This document shows, piece by piece, positions 34,518 through 45,151 of a DNA stretch of 64,000 nucleotides (the stretch's first letter is position 1; every line of letters starts with the position of its first letter). The position numbers and the translations under genes were made by a program. This stretch comes from Manis javanica (taxonomy: Eukaryota; Chordata; Mammalia; Pholidota; Manidae). The notes below the pieces were generated by a model. It saw only the letters and a program-made list of their open reading frames with translations. It was not told where the DNA came from and made no database searches. The stretch covers positions 89,328,001 through 89,392,000 of the forward strand of contig NC_133157.1 in NCBI RefSeq assembly GCF_040802235.1, written 5' to 3'.

Positions 34518-37500
34518 ATGGCAATAAGTACATATCTCTCAATAGTCACCCTAAATGTAAATGGACTGAATGCACCAATCAAAAGACACAGAGTATTAGA
34601 ATGGATAAAAAAGCAAGACCCATCTATATGCTGCTCACAAGAAACTCACTTCAAACCCAAAAACAGGCACAGACTAAAAGTCAGGGGATGGAAAAACATA
34701 TTTCAGGCAAACAACAGTGAGAAGAAAGCAGGGATTGCAGTACTAATATCAGACAAAATAGACTTCAAAACAAAGAAAGTAACAAGAGATAAAGAAGGAC
34801 ACTGCATAATGATAAAGGACTCAGTCCAACAAGAGGATATAACCATTCTAAATATATATGCACACAACACAGGAGCACCAGCATATGTGAAACAAATACT
34901 AACAGAACTAAAGAGGGAAATAGACTGCAATGCATTCATTTTAGGAGACTTCAACACACCACTGACCCCAAAGGATAGATCCACCGGACAGAAAATAAGT
35001 AAGGACACAGAGGCACTGAACAACACACTAGAACAGATGGACCTAATAGACATCTACAGAACTCTACATCCAAAAGCAACAGGATACACATTCTTCTCAA
35101 GTGCACATGGAACATTCTCCAGAATAGACCACATACTAGGCCACAAAAAGAGCCTCAGTAAATTAAAAAAGATGGAAATCCTACCAACCAACTTTTCAGA
35201 CCACAAAGGCATAAAACTAGAAATAAATAGTACAAAGAAAGCAGAAAGGCTCACAAACACATGGAGGCTTAACAACACGCTCCTAAATAATCAATGGATC
35301 AATGACCAAATCAAAATGGAGATCCAACAATATACAGAAACAAACGACAAAAACACTAAGCCCCAACTACTGTGGGACACAGCGAAAGCAGTCTTAAGAG
35401 GAAAGTATATAGCAATCCAGGCATATTTAAAGAAGGAAGAACAATCCCAAATAAATGGTCTAATGTCACAATTATTGAAATTGGAAAAAGAAGAACACAT
35501 GAGGCCTAAGGTCAGCAGATGGAGGGACATTATAAAGATCAGAGAAGAAACAAATAAAATTGAGAAGAATAAAACAATAGCAAAAATCAATGAAACCAAG
35601 AGCTGGTTCTTCAAGAAAATAAAATAGATAAGCCTCTAGCCAGACTTATTAAGAGAAAAAGAGAGTCAACACACATCAACAGAATCAGAAATGAGAAAGG
35701 AAAAATCACGATGGACCCCACAGAAATACAAAGAATTGTTAGAGAATACTATGAAAACCTATATGCTAACAAGCTGGAAAACCTAGGAGAAATGGACAAC
35801 TTTCTAGAAAAATATAACCTTCCAAGACTGACCCATAAAGAAACAGAAAATCTAAACAGACCAATTAACAGCAATGAAATTGAATCAGTAATCAAAAAAC
35901 TACCCAAGAACAAAACTCCCGGGCCAGATGGATTTACCTCGAAATTTTATCAGACATACAGAGAAGACATAATACCCATTATCCTTAAAGTTTTCCAAAA
36001 AATAGAAGAGGAGGGAATACTCCCAAACTATGAAGCCAACATCACCCAAATACCAAAACCAGGCAAAGACACCACCAAAAAAGAAAACTACAGACCAATA
36101 TCCCTGATGAACATAGATGCAAAAATACTCAACAAAATATTAGCAAACCAAATTCAAAAATACATCAAAAGGATCGTACACCATGACCAAGTGGGATTCA
36201 TCCCAGGGATGCAAGGATGGTACAACATTTGAAAGTCCATCAACATCATCCACCACATCAACAAAAACAAAGACAAAAATCACATGATCATCTCCATAGA
36301 TGCTGAAAAAGCATTTGACAAAGTTCAACATCCATTCATGATAAAAACTCTCTGCAAAATGGGAATAGAGGGCAAGTACCTCAACATAATAAAGGCCATA
36401 TATCATAAACCCACAGCCAACATTATAGTGAACAGTGAGAAGCTGAAAGTTTTTCCTCTGAGATCGGGAACTAGACAGGGATGCCCACTCTCCCCACTGT
36501 TACTTAACATAGTACTGGAGGTCCTAGCCACGGCAATTAGACAAAACAAAGAAATACAAGGAATCCAGATTGGTAAAGAAGAAGTTAAACTGTCACTATT
36601 TGCAGATGATATGATACTGTACATAAAAAACCCTAAAGACTCCACCCCAAAACTACTAGAACTGATATCGAAATACAGCAAGGTTGCAGGATACAAAATC
36701 AACACACAGAAATCTGTGGCTTTCCTATACACTAACAATGAACCAACAGAAAGAGAAATCAGGAAAACAACTCCATTCACAATTGAATCAAAAAGAATAA
36801 AATACCTAGAAATAAACCTAACCAAAGAAGTGAAAGACGTATACTCTGAAAACTACAAGTCACTCTTAAGAGAAATTAAAGGGGACACAAACAGATGGAA
36901 ACTCATCCCATGCTCGTGGCTAGGAAGAATTAATATCGTCAAAATGGCCATCCTGCCCAAGGCAATATACAGATTTGATGCAATCCCTATGAAACTACCA
37001 TCAACATTCTTCAATGAACTGGAACAAATAATTCAAAAATTCATATGGAAACACCAAAGACCCCGAATAGCCAAAGCAATCCTGAGAAAGAAGATTAAAG
37101 TAGGGGGGATCTCACTCCCCAACTTCAAGCTCTACTATAAAGCCATAGTAATCAAGACAATTTGGTACTGGCACAAGAACAGAGCCACAGACCAGTGGAA
37201 CAGATTAGAGACTCCAGACATTAACCCAGACATATATGGTCAATTAATATTTGATAAAGGAGCCATGGACATACATTGGAGAAATGACAGTCTCTTCAGC
37301 AGATGGTGCTGGCAAAACTGGACAGCTACATGTAGGTGAATGAAACTGGACCATTATCTAACCCCATATACAAAAGTCAACTCAAAATGGATCAAAGACC
37401 TGAATGTAAGTCATGAAACCATTAAACTCTTGGAAAAAAACATAGGGAAAAACCTTTTAGACATAAACATGAATGACCTCTTCTTGAACATATCTCACCA

Positions 37501-38324
37501 GGCAAGGAAAACGACAGCAAAAATGAGCAAGTGGGACTATATTAAGCTGAAAAGCTTCTTTACAGCAAAAGACACCATCAATAGAACAAAAAGGAACCCT
37601 ACAGTATGGGAGAATATATTTGTAAATGACAGATCCAATAAAGGATTGATGTTCAGAATATATGAATAGCTCATGCACCTCAACAAACAAAAATCAAATA
37701 ATCCAATTAAAAAATGGGCAGAGGAACTGAACAGACAGTTCTCTAAAAAAGAAATACCAATGGCCAACAGACACATGAAAAGATGTTCCACATCACTAAT
37801 TATCAGGGAAATGCAAATTAAAACTACAATGAGGTATCACCTCACACTAGTAAGGATGGCTGCCATCCAAATGACAAACAGCAACAAATGTTAGCTAGGC
37901 TGTGGATAACGGGGAACCCTCCTACACTGCTGATGGAAATGTAAATTAGTTCAACCATTGTGGAAAGCAGTATGGAGGTTCCTCGAAATGCTCAAAACAG
38001 ACTTACCATTTGACCCAGGAATTCCACTCCTAGGAATTTACCCTAAGAATGTAGCAATCAAGTTTGAGAAAGACAAACCCTATGTTTATCGCTGCACTAT
38101 TTACAATAGGCAAGAATTGGAAGGAACCTAAGTGTCCATCGATAGATGAATGGATAACGAAGATGTGGTACATATACACAATGGAATACTACTCAGCCAT
38201 AAGAAAAGGGCAAATCCTACCATTTGCAGCAACATGGATGGAGCTGGAGGGTATTATGCTCCGTGAAATAAGCCAAGTGGAGAAAGAGAAATACCAAATG
38301 ATCTCACTCATCTGTGGAGTATAA
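34518..38324 (+). pseudogene. L1 ORF2, long but broken endonuclease/reverse transcriptase
   Basis: Begins MAISTYLSIVTLNVNGLNA. The endonuclease catalytic Glu sits in CCSQETH (residue 42), and the first block is open to 35627. A 4-bp deletion (AAAATAAAATAGATA) shifts the frame there. The next block (35711-36232) ends at a TGA replacing an Arg codon. The RT block 36284-37339 has motif A (DAEKAFDK) and FADD at 36599-36610, and ends at another Arg-to-stop change. The C-terminal cysteine motif has stops (about 37890). Segment 35381-36095 is 99% identical to 45929-46643 in another L1. Confidence 0.9.
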
Positions 38325-38650
38325 GAACAAAGGAAAAACTGAAGGAACAAAACAGCAGCAGAATCACAGAACTCAAGAATGGACTAACAGGTACCAAAGC
38401 GAAAGGGACTGGGGAGGATGGTGGGTAGGGACGGATAAGGTGGGGAGGAAGAAGGGGGCATTAAGATTAGCATGCATAGGTGGGTGGGAGAAAGGGGAGG
38501 GCTGTACAACACAGAGAAGACAAGTAGTGACTCTACAACACTTTGCTATGCTGATGGACAGTAACTGTAAAGGGGTTTATAGGGGGAATCTGGTATAGGG
38601 GAGAGCCTAGTAAACATAATATTCATCATGTAAGTGTAGATTAATGATAA
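38325..38650 (+). other. L1 3' UTR of composite copy 3
   Basis: L1 3' UTR with the tailed-lineage variants TGTACAACACAG, TGCTATGCTG and TGGTATAGGGGA. It ends GTAGATTAATGATAAC followed by A10 and then ERV sequence (GCAGTTCCTGTATGG). Confidence 0.8.
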
Positions 38651-38935
38651 CAAAAAAAAAAGCAGTTCCTGTATGGTGACCTCCAATGACTTCTACACAA
38701 TGGTATAAAGGGCATATAAAAGTGTAGGCAAAGGCTTTGTTTGTGCTTATACAGAGGATCAAAGCCTAATTTGGCTACCCCGAAAATGAACTAAGATACG
38801 ATATGAAAAAGAACTTCCAACATCAGCACTCTGTGGAAGACTCATGCCAGAAGATGATCATCAAAATACCCCAACAAAGATCCAAGCACTGCTACAGGTG
38901 TAGATGCACTCATCCCACCGGTTCCTGGACTTGCC

Positions 38936-39385
38936 ATGGGAATGAAGAAGGAGATATCTAAGCTGGCCTGTGCATACAGTAAAACAACAAATTTGACTGG
39001 ATCTACACTGTTGGAACTCAACTAAGAATTAGGAGAAGTGCAAATTGTATTGCTCCAAAATCATACAACTACAGACTATTTACTGTTAAAAGAACATATG
39101 GGATGTGAACAGTCCCCAGGAATGAGCTGTTTTAATTTGTCTGATTTCTCTCAGACTATTCAAGTTCAGTTGGATAATATCCAGCATATCATAGATAAGT
39201 TTTCACGAATGCCTAAGGTGCCTAACTGGTTTTCTTTGTTTCACTGGAGATGGCTGGTAATTGTAAGTATGCTTTGGTTATGTAACTGTATTCCTATTAT
39301 GTTAATGTGTGTGTGCAATTTAATTAGTAGTTTAAAATCTATACATGCTGAAGTTACTATACAAGTAGATATGTCAAAGAAATAA
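38936..39385 (+). pseudogene. ERV env transmembrane subunit, one stop in 150 codons (copy 3)
   Basis: The frame from ATG 38936 to TAA 39385 has a single internal stop (a CAA-to-TAA change in LELN-x-ELG, near 39020). In order: N-terminal helical region, an LQN-x6-YLLL segment like the immunosuppressive domain, the cysteine motif GCEQSPGMSC (Ser where the canonical middle Cys would be), a second helix, the membrane-proximal NWFSLFHWRW, a hydrophobic span (LVIVSMLWLCNCIPIMLMCVC), and a short tail ending VDMSKK. The surface subunit is absent. Degree of conservation relative to neutral decay is unknown. Confidence 0.78.
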
Positions 39386-39974
39386 TCAATCTTCCCATGT
39401 TTTCTTCCACCTGCTACTTCTATAGCTTATCTTCTTCATTCCTAATTACAACCCATACATAGAATTCGTGCCTCATATCGAATTTACCATGTATCACAAT
39501 TCTTCCAAGTGGTAAAGATACCTTAAGACAAATGCTGGGCATAGAAGCCACAGGGCATAAATATGCAAAGAAGTAAAAAAGTAACCTTTTCAAACAATAA
39601 GGCTTCTCTCTCACTTACCAACTTTATGTTTCCCTGTATGGCCCCAGAAGATGACTGGCTAGCCAGAGACGGGTAAGATTCCTCAAGGGAGGAACAACCT
39701 AAGACAGGCACAGTCGCAGGGGTCCACCAGGTGAGGAATTGGGGATCAACAGGGGTGAGGCTTAGAACCTCCCCCCACCATTCTGAGAGAAATATTCTGC
39801 ATCCATGGATGTTTTATTACCCTTGTCTAGCTTGGATTAACACATAGTCTACAGGCACACACCTGATCTTCTACATTTGCTCTCTTACAACACTAAACTA
39901 TGTTTTCTACCTTTATCTTGCATCTACCTACCACTTCAGCATTTTATTAAAAATAATAATAATAAAGAGAGAAA

Positions 39975-40296
39975 TGTGGTACCCACATAAAAATCAAGTA
40001 TAAAAATCAAAGAATATTCATATTTGAACTGACTGTTTATAGTTCATAATGCATGATCAAAACTGAAAGTTTCTGTGATGACTGTCCTTGTACTATTCAC
40101 CATGTAACTTATTCAGTATGTAAGAATTTGTTCTCCATGTAAGAACTTGTTCGTTATGCTTCAGAAGATTGGAGACTGAAGAAAATTAGGCTTGGGGTGG
40201 ATTAATGATTATACATTGAGCATTGAGTCCCCTATAGAGAATTTTATTGTTGTTAACAACCATTTGATAAAAAAAAAAATAGGAGAGATACCCTCA
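39975..40296 (+). repeat. ERV LTR of composite copy 3
   Basis: Begins TGTGGTACCCACATAA and ends ...TACCCTCA. It aligns throughout with 4784-5100. The AATAAA signal of the other two copies is altered here to a run of A (GATAAAAAAAAAAATAGG). Confidence 0.75.
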
Positions 40297-40303
40297 CAAA
40301 AAA

Positions 40304-40342
<39 letters not shown>

Positions 40343-40355
40343 AATAAAATAAAGT
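40297..40355. repeat. (AAAT)n microsatellite grown from a poly(A) tail
   Basis: About 12 AAAT units follow directly on the end of composite copy 3. This is a common fate of L1 poly(A) tails. Confidence 0.92.
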
Positions 40356-40590
40356 ACACACTTCCAATTGTAAAATAAGTAAGTAACCGGGATGTAATGT
40401 ATAGCATAAGGAATATAGTCAAAATATTGTGACAACTTGGTATGGTGATAGCTGGTACCTAGAATTATCATGTATATAAATGTTCAATCACTGTGTTGTA
40501 CACCTGAAAGTAATGTAATATTGTATGTCAACTACGCTTCAATAAAAAATTATTATCTAAAAATAAAAACAAAAAACAAAGAAAGAATTC
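40356..40590 (+). mobile_element. Old L1 3' end with poly(A) signal
   Basis: Matches the 3' end of an older L1 (GTACACACTTCCAATTGTAAAATAAGTAAG ... CTGTGTTGTACACCTGAAAGTAATGTAATATTG ... CTTCAATAAAAAATT) followed by an A-rich tail. It may be an older neighbour or a further 3' transduction of copy 3; no duplication was found to decide this. Confidence 0.65.
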
Positions 40591-41526
40591 AGAATGGGAG
40601 GGAGTGAAAGCCCCAGACTGCTAAACAAGCAGCTCTAGAAATTCATACCCGGAGTGCAGACGCAAGGTGCATGGGGCGCTGGATATTAGAGAAATGGAAA
40701 AGCAAAACCTGTGGGCATGTCCCCACAACCAGCACCCCTGAGACAAAAGAAAAGTGAATGCTTTCTGAAAGTCTTAAGGAGACAGGTAACCCATAGCTGG
40801 ATGAAGTCATCCTGGCACAGTTTTCCAGCCACTGGGAATCCCGGGGAACCTTAGGTGCCCTAAACCCCAGGGAGGCAGCACAGCTCTGAAGCCCCTCATG
40901 GCACTAAGCAGACTGCCAGTTGTTCCTCCAACTGGCGCGGACCCTGACACACCAGCCCAGTAGTGGGAGAGTGGCAGCTCAGGCCAAGGGTGGTGGTGCT
41001 GGAAGGGACTGGGAGCAGATCATGTGTGCCAACGGCACCAGAGGGGACCAGGACAGGCTTCTGCGAGCACACAGCAGTAGGGACCTAACAGCCTGGGTGC
41101 GGCTAACGTGCACCGGTGGCAGTGGAGCCAGAGGAGCCCTATAGAGGCCCACATTGTAGAGGCCCACACACACCTGCAGTGGAGCCAGAGGGAGCAAGCA
41201 TGCTCCCACAAGCCAACCAGACTCCCAGACCAATGCACAGCCACCCGGGCCAGACCCAAATGCTGCTTCTGGCACACAGCTGCCCAGCAGGGGTGCCGCT
41301 ATCATGGAGGAGCACACCTGGCATGCCTGCCACTCCCTGCAGGGCTTCGTGCTGCTCTGACAGAGACCCAGCCCATAACAGCTTAGGGGACTAACCTGGT
41401 GGCTGCTCCAAGAGTGTGGGTACCTGACACAGGCAGTGGAGAAGGGCAAGGCATTCAGCAAGCAGGAAAGGACTTTCTCCTCCCAGCTGACACACCCGCA
41501 ACCTGCCTACAGCCACTGCTATCACC
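40591..41526 (+). promoter_or_regulatory. L1 5' UTR, 5'-truncated
   Basis: Lacks the AAGATGG-containing start found in the other L1s. It aligns from the GGGAGTG...AGACTGCTAAAC block. The central part (41040-41410) is more expanded than in the nested copy and contains short direct repeats (GGAGCCAGAGG and TAGAGGCCCA, each twice). Confidence 0.65.
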
Positions 41527-42392
41527 ATGAAAAGGCAAAAAAACTTAGTCCAGTCCAAGATAGTTCACACAAAATCTGAGAGAGGATATGCACAGACAGA
41601 CCTAACCAGTCTCCCTGAAAAAGAATTCAAAATAAAAATCATAAACATGCTGACAGAGCTGCAGAGAATATGAAAGAGCTAAGGGATGAAGTCCAGAGGG
41701 AGATTACAGATGTCTGGAGGGAGATTACAGAAGTGAAACAAACTCTGGAAGGATTGATAAGCAGAATAGATAAGATGCAAGAGGCCATTGATAGAACAGA
41801 AACCAGAGAACAGGAACACACAGAAGCTGATGCAGAGAAATAAAAGGATCTCCAGGAATGAAACAATATTAAGAGAACTGTCTGACCAATCCAAAAGGAA
41901 CAATATCCACATTATAGGGGTACCAGATGAAGAAAAGAGAGAAAAAGGGATAGAAGCCAACCAGAATAATTGCTGAAAACTTTACCAAACTGGGGGAGGA
42001 AATAGTTGCTCAGACTACAGAGGTACACAGAACTCCCAAGAGATGGGACCCAAAGAGGACAACACCAAGACACATAATAATTAAAATGGCAAAGATCAAG
42101 GACAAGGACAGAGTATTAAAGGCAGCCAGAGAAAGAAAAAAAGGTCACCTACAAAGGAAAACCCATCAGGCTATCATCAGACTTCTCAACAGAAACCTTA
42201 CAGGCCAGAAGAGAATGGCATGAAATATTTAATGCAATGAAACAGAAGGGCCTTGAACCAAGAATACTGTATCCAACATGATTATTATTTAAATATGATG
42301 GCGGGATTAAACAATTCCCAGACAAGAAAAAGTTGAGGGAATTTGCCTCCCAGAAACCACCTCTATAGGGTATTTTAGAGGGACTGCTCTAG
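41527..42392 (+). pseudogene. L1 ORF1, frameshifted
   Basis: Starts MKRQKNLVQ. It has the coiled-coil segment, RRM start and C-terminal domain of ORF1p, but stops or frameshifts at about 41670 (ATATGA), 41840 and 41960-42150 (including an insertion in the KAAREK region, GAAAGAAAAAAAGG). The expected terminal TAG is at 42390-42392. Confidence 0.85.
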
Positions 42393-42583
42393 ATGGGAGC
42401 AGTCCTTAAAAGAGCACAGAACAAAACACCCAACATATGAAGAATGGAGGAGGAGGAATAAGAAGGGAGAGAAATAATCATCGGACTGTGCTTATAATAG
42501 CTCAATAAGCGAGTTAAGCCAGACAGTAAGGTAGTAAACAAGCTAACCTTGAACCTTTGGTAACCATGAATATAAAGCTTGCA

Positions 42584-42687
42584 ATGGCAATAAGTACATA
42601 TCTTTCAAAAATCACCCTCAATGTAAATGGACTGAAGGCACCAATCAAAAGACACAGAGTAATAGAATGGATAAAAAAGCAAGACCC
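42584..42687 (+). pseudogene. L1 ORF2 start (5' piece of the split gene)
   Basis: MAISTYLSKITLNVNGLKA... encodes the first about 34 residues of the endonuclease domain and is then cut at the insertion point after GCAAGACCC. The rest of the gene is at 45152-48880. Confidence 0.85.
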
Positions 42688-43507
42688 TGGAGGAGAACCA
42701 AGACGGCGGCATGAGTAGAGCAGCGGAAATCTCCTCCCAAAACCATATATATTTCTGAAAATACAACAAATACAACTAATCCTAAAAGAGAGACCAGCAG
42801 ACACAGGACAACAGCCAGACTACATCCACACCAAAGAGAACCCAGCTCTTCACAAAGGGGGTAAAATAGAAGCTGCGGCCCAGAGGGACCCAAGCACCCT
42901 CACCCCAGCTCCCAGCAGGAGGAGAGGAGTTGGAGCAGGGAGGGAGAGGGAGCCCAGGACTGCTGAACACCCAGCCCTAGCCATCCGCACCAGAGCGCAG
43001 ACACACAGTGCGTGTGTGAGGTGCTGGAAACTAGGGAAACAGGACAGTAAGACCTGTGAGCAGGTGCCCGCAGCTGGCGCACCCAGGACAAAGAAAAGCA
43101 AGTGCTTTCTGAATGTCTTAAAGGGACAGGGACCCCACAGTTGGATGGAAGTGCCCCAGGACACTTAGCCTAACAGCTGGGGGACTGAGGAACTCTGGGT
43201 GCCTGAATCCCTGCAGGGCAGCTCGGAGGCCCTTCACCATGATAAACAGCTTCCCGCCTGTTCCCCCTCCAACACAGCTCCACCATATTGGAGAAGCACC
43301 CTGAGGCAGGCCATGCCAACAGCAACTGCTGAGGTAAATAAACTCCATAGCTGCTGGGCATGATCAGAAGCCCCATCTACACACAGCTGCCCAGCACAAG
43401 CAACTAGAGGCTGCTGTTCTCCCAGGAGAGGAAGGCCACAAACTGGCAAGAACGGACTTTCTCTTACCCAACACACGCGCCAGCTCCCCACAAATATATC
43501 TATCGCC

Positions 43508-44349
43508 ATGAAAAGGCAGAAGAAATTGATACAGACCAAGATCACAGAGGCAAACCCTGAGAAGGAGATAGACCTTACCAGTCTTCCTGAAAAAGAACTA
43601 AAAATAAAGCTAATAACTATGCTGATGGAGCTGCAGAGAAATATGCAAGAGCTAAGGGATGATGTCTGGAAGGAGATTACAGAAATGAAACAATCTCTGT
43701 CTGGAAGGATTTATAAACAGAATGGATAAGATGCAAGAGGCCATTGATGGAATACAAACCAGAGAACAGGAATGCATAGAAGCTGACGCAGAGATAAAGA
43801 ATCTCCAGGAATGAAATAATATTAAGAGAACAGTGTGACCAATCCAAAAGGAACAATATCGACATTATAGGGGTACCAAAAGAAGAACAGAGAGAAAAAA
43901 GGAAAGAAACTGTGTTTGAAGAAATAATTGCTGAGAACTTCCCCAAACTGGGGGAGGAAATAATTGATCAGACCACAGAAGTACACAGAACTCCCAACAG
44001 AAAGGACCCAAGGAGGACAACATCAAGACGCATAATAATTAAAATGGCAAAGATCAAGGACAAGGACAGAGTTTTAAAGGCAGCTAGAGAGAGGAGAAAA
44101 GTCACCTACAAAGGAAAACCCATCAGGCTATCATCAGATTTCTCAACAGAAACCTTACAGGCCAGAAGAGAATGGCATGATATATTTAATGCAATGAAAC
44201 AGAAGGGCCTTGAACCAAGGATACCATATCCAGCACGACTATCATTTAAATATGAAGGAGGGATTAAACAATTCCCAGACAAGCAAAAATTGAGGGAATT
44301 TGCCTCCCACAAACCACATCTACAGGGTATTTTAGAGGGACTGCTCTAG
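43508..44349 (+). pseudogene. L1 ORF1 of the nested element, frameshifted
   Basis: Starts MKRQKKLIQTKITEANPEK after a GCC ATG context. The coiled coil (MLMELQRNMQELRDDVWKEI) ends in a frameshift caused by a 4-bp insertion (TCTCTGTCTGGAAGG, where sisters have TCTCTGGAAGG) at about 43695. The RRM and C-terminal part are open from 43912 to the stop (LARREW...QARREWHDIFNAMK region), ending LQGILEGLL at 44349. Confidence 0.87.
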
Positions 44350-44658
44350 ATGGGAGCACTCCTAAGACTAAGTAGATGTCACCAGAGAAAACAAAATCAC
44401 AGCAAAGAAAGCAGACAAACCAAATATTAACTAAAGGCAAAAAATAAAATTAGCTACCCACAAAAACAGTTAAAGGAAGCACAAAAGAACACAGATTAAA
44501 ACAACCAACAGAAAAAGAATGGAGGAGGAGGAATAAGAAGGGAGAAAAAGAATGACCAGACAGTGTTTAAAATAGCTCAATATGTGAGTTAAGTTGGACA
44601 GTAAGATACTAAAGAAGCTAACATTGAACCTTTGGCAAGCATGAATCTAAAGCCTGCA

Positions 44659-44815
44659 ATGGCAATAAGTACATATCTTTCAATAATCACCCTAAATGTA
44701 AATGGACTGAATGCACCAACCAAAAGACACAGAATAATAGAGTGGATAGAAAAGCAAGACCCACCTCTATGCTGCTTACAAGAGACTCACCTCAAACCCA
44801 AAGACTATAGGAACA
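44659..44815 (+). pseudogene. L1 ORF2 5' stub of the nested element
   Basis: Encodes MAISTYLSIITLNVNGLNA through CCLQETHLKPKD (52 residues, including the catalytic Glu). It then runs into 3' UTR sequence, so the frame ends in junk at 44937. No RT domain is present. Confidence 0.85.
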
Positions 44816-45151
44816 AAGAAAGACTAAAGGAACAAAACAGCAGCAGAATCATAGAACCTAAGAATGGACCAACAGTTACAAAAGGGAAAGGGATTGGGGA
44901 GAAAGGGAGGGAAAAGGGTGGGGAAAAAGAAAGGTGACATTATGATTAGCATGTATAATGTGGTGGGGGGCATGGGGAGGGCTGTGCAACACAGAGAAGA
45001 CAAGTAGTGATTCTATAGCATTTTACTACACTGATGGACAGTACTGTAATGAGGTTCGTGGGGGGGATTTGGTGAAGGGGGACCCTAGTAAACATAACAT
45101 TCTACATGTAATTGTAGATTAATGACAACAAAATTAATAAATCAATTTTAA

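Larger units (their letters stand above)
32180..40296 (+). mobile_element. Composite L1-ERV element, copy 3 (full length, tandem 5' UTR)
   Basis: Full L1 with a duplicated 5' UTR (32180-33431), ORF1 (33432-34322), ORF2 (34518-38324), 3' UTR (to about 38650) and ERV tail (38651-40296), ending in an A-rich (AAAT)n run. At about 8.1 kb it is the longest composite here. It shares the L1/ERV junction with copies 1 and 2 but lacks the about 150-bp spacer, so its L1 A-run touches the integrase remnant directly. Both ORFs have stops. Confidence 0.88.
38651..40296 (+). mobile_element. ERV-derived 3' tail of composite copy 3
   Basis: Integrase C-terminal remnant (about 38660-38800), env TM (38936-39385), untranslated ERV sequence, a decayed purine tract (AAAGAGAGAAA) and an LTR (39975-40296). 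It is the best preserved of the three tails in its coding part. Confidence 0.82.
42688..45151 (+). mobile_element. Nested, internally deleted L1 (2.46 kb)
   Basis: Complete 5' end (TGGAGGAGAACCAAGACGG), 5' UTR, ORF1 and the first about 156 bases of ORF2. At 44815/44816 the sequence jumps straight to the L1 3' UTR (TATAGGAACAAAG...) and ends in an A-run. It is flanked by the perfect 15-bp duplication AAAAAAGCAAGACCC (42673-42687 and 45152-45166), the hallmark of target-primed L1 insertion. The deletion of almost all ORF2 therefore existed in the RNA or arose during this insertion. It has no ERV tail. Confidence 0.9.

Noticed and set aside
38936..39385. A domesticated envelope (syncytin-like) gene in the ERV tail
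   Set aside because: The surface subunit is absent, there is an in-frame stop, and the cysteine motif is incomplete. Nothing shows selection on the frame.
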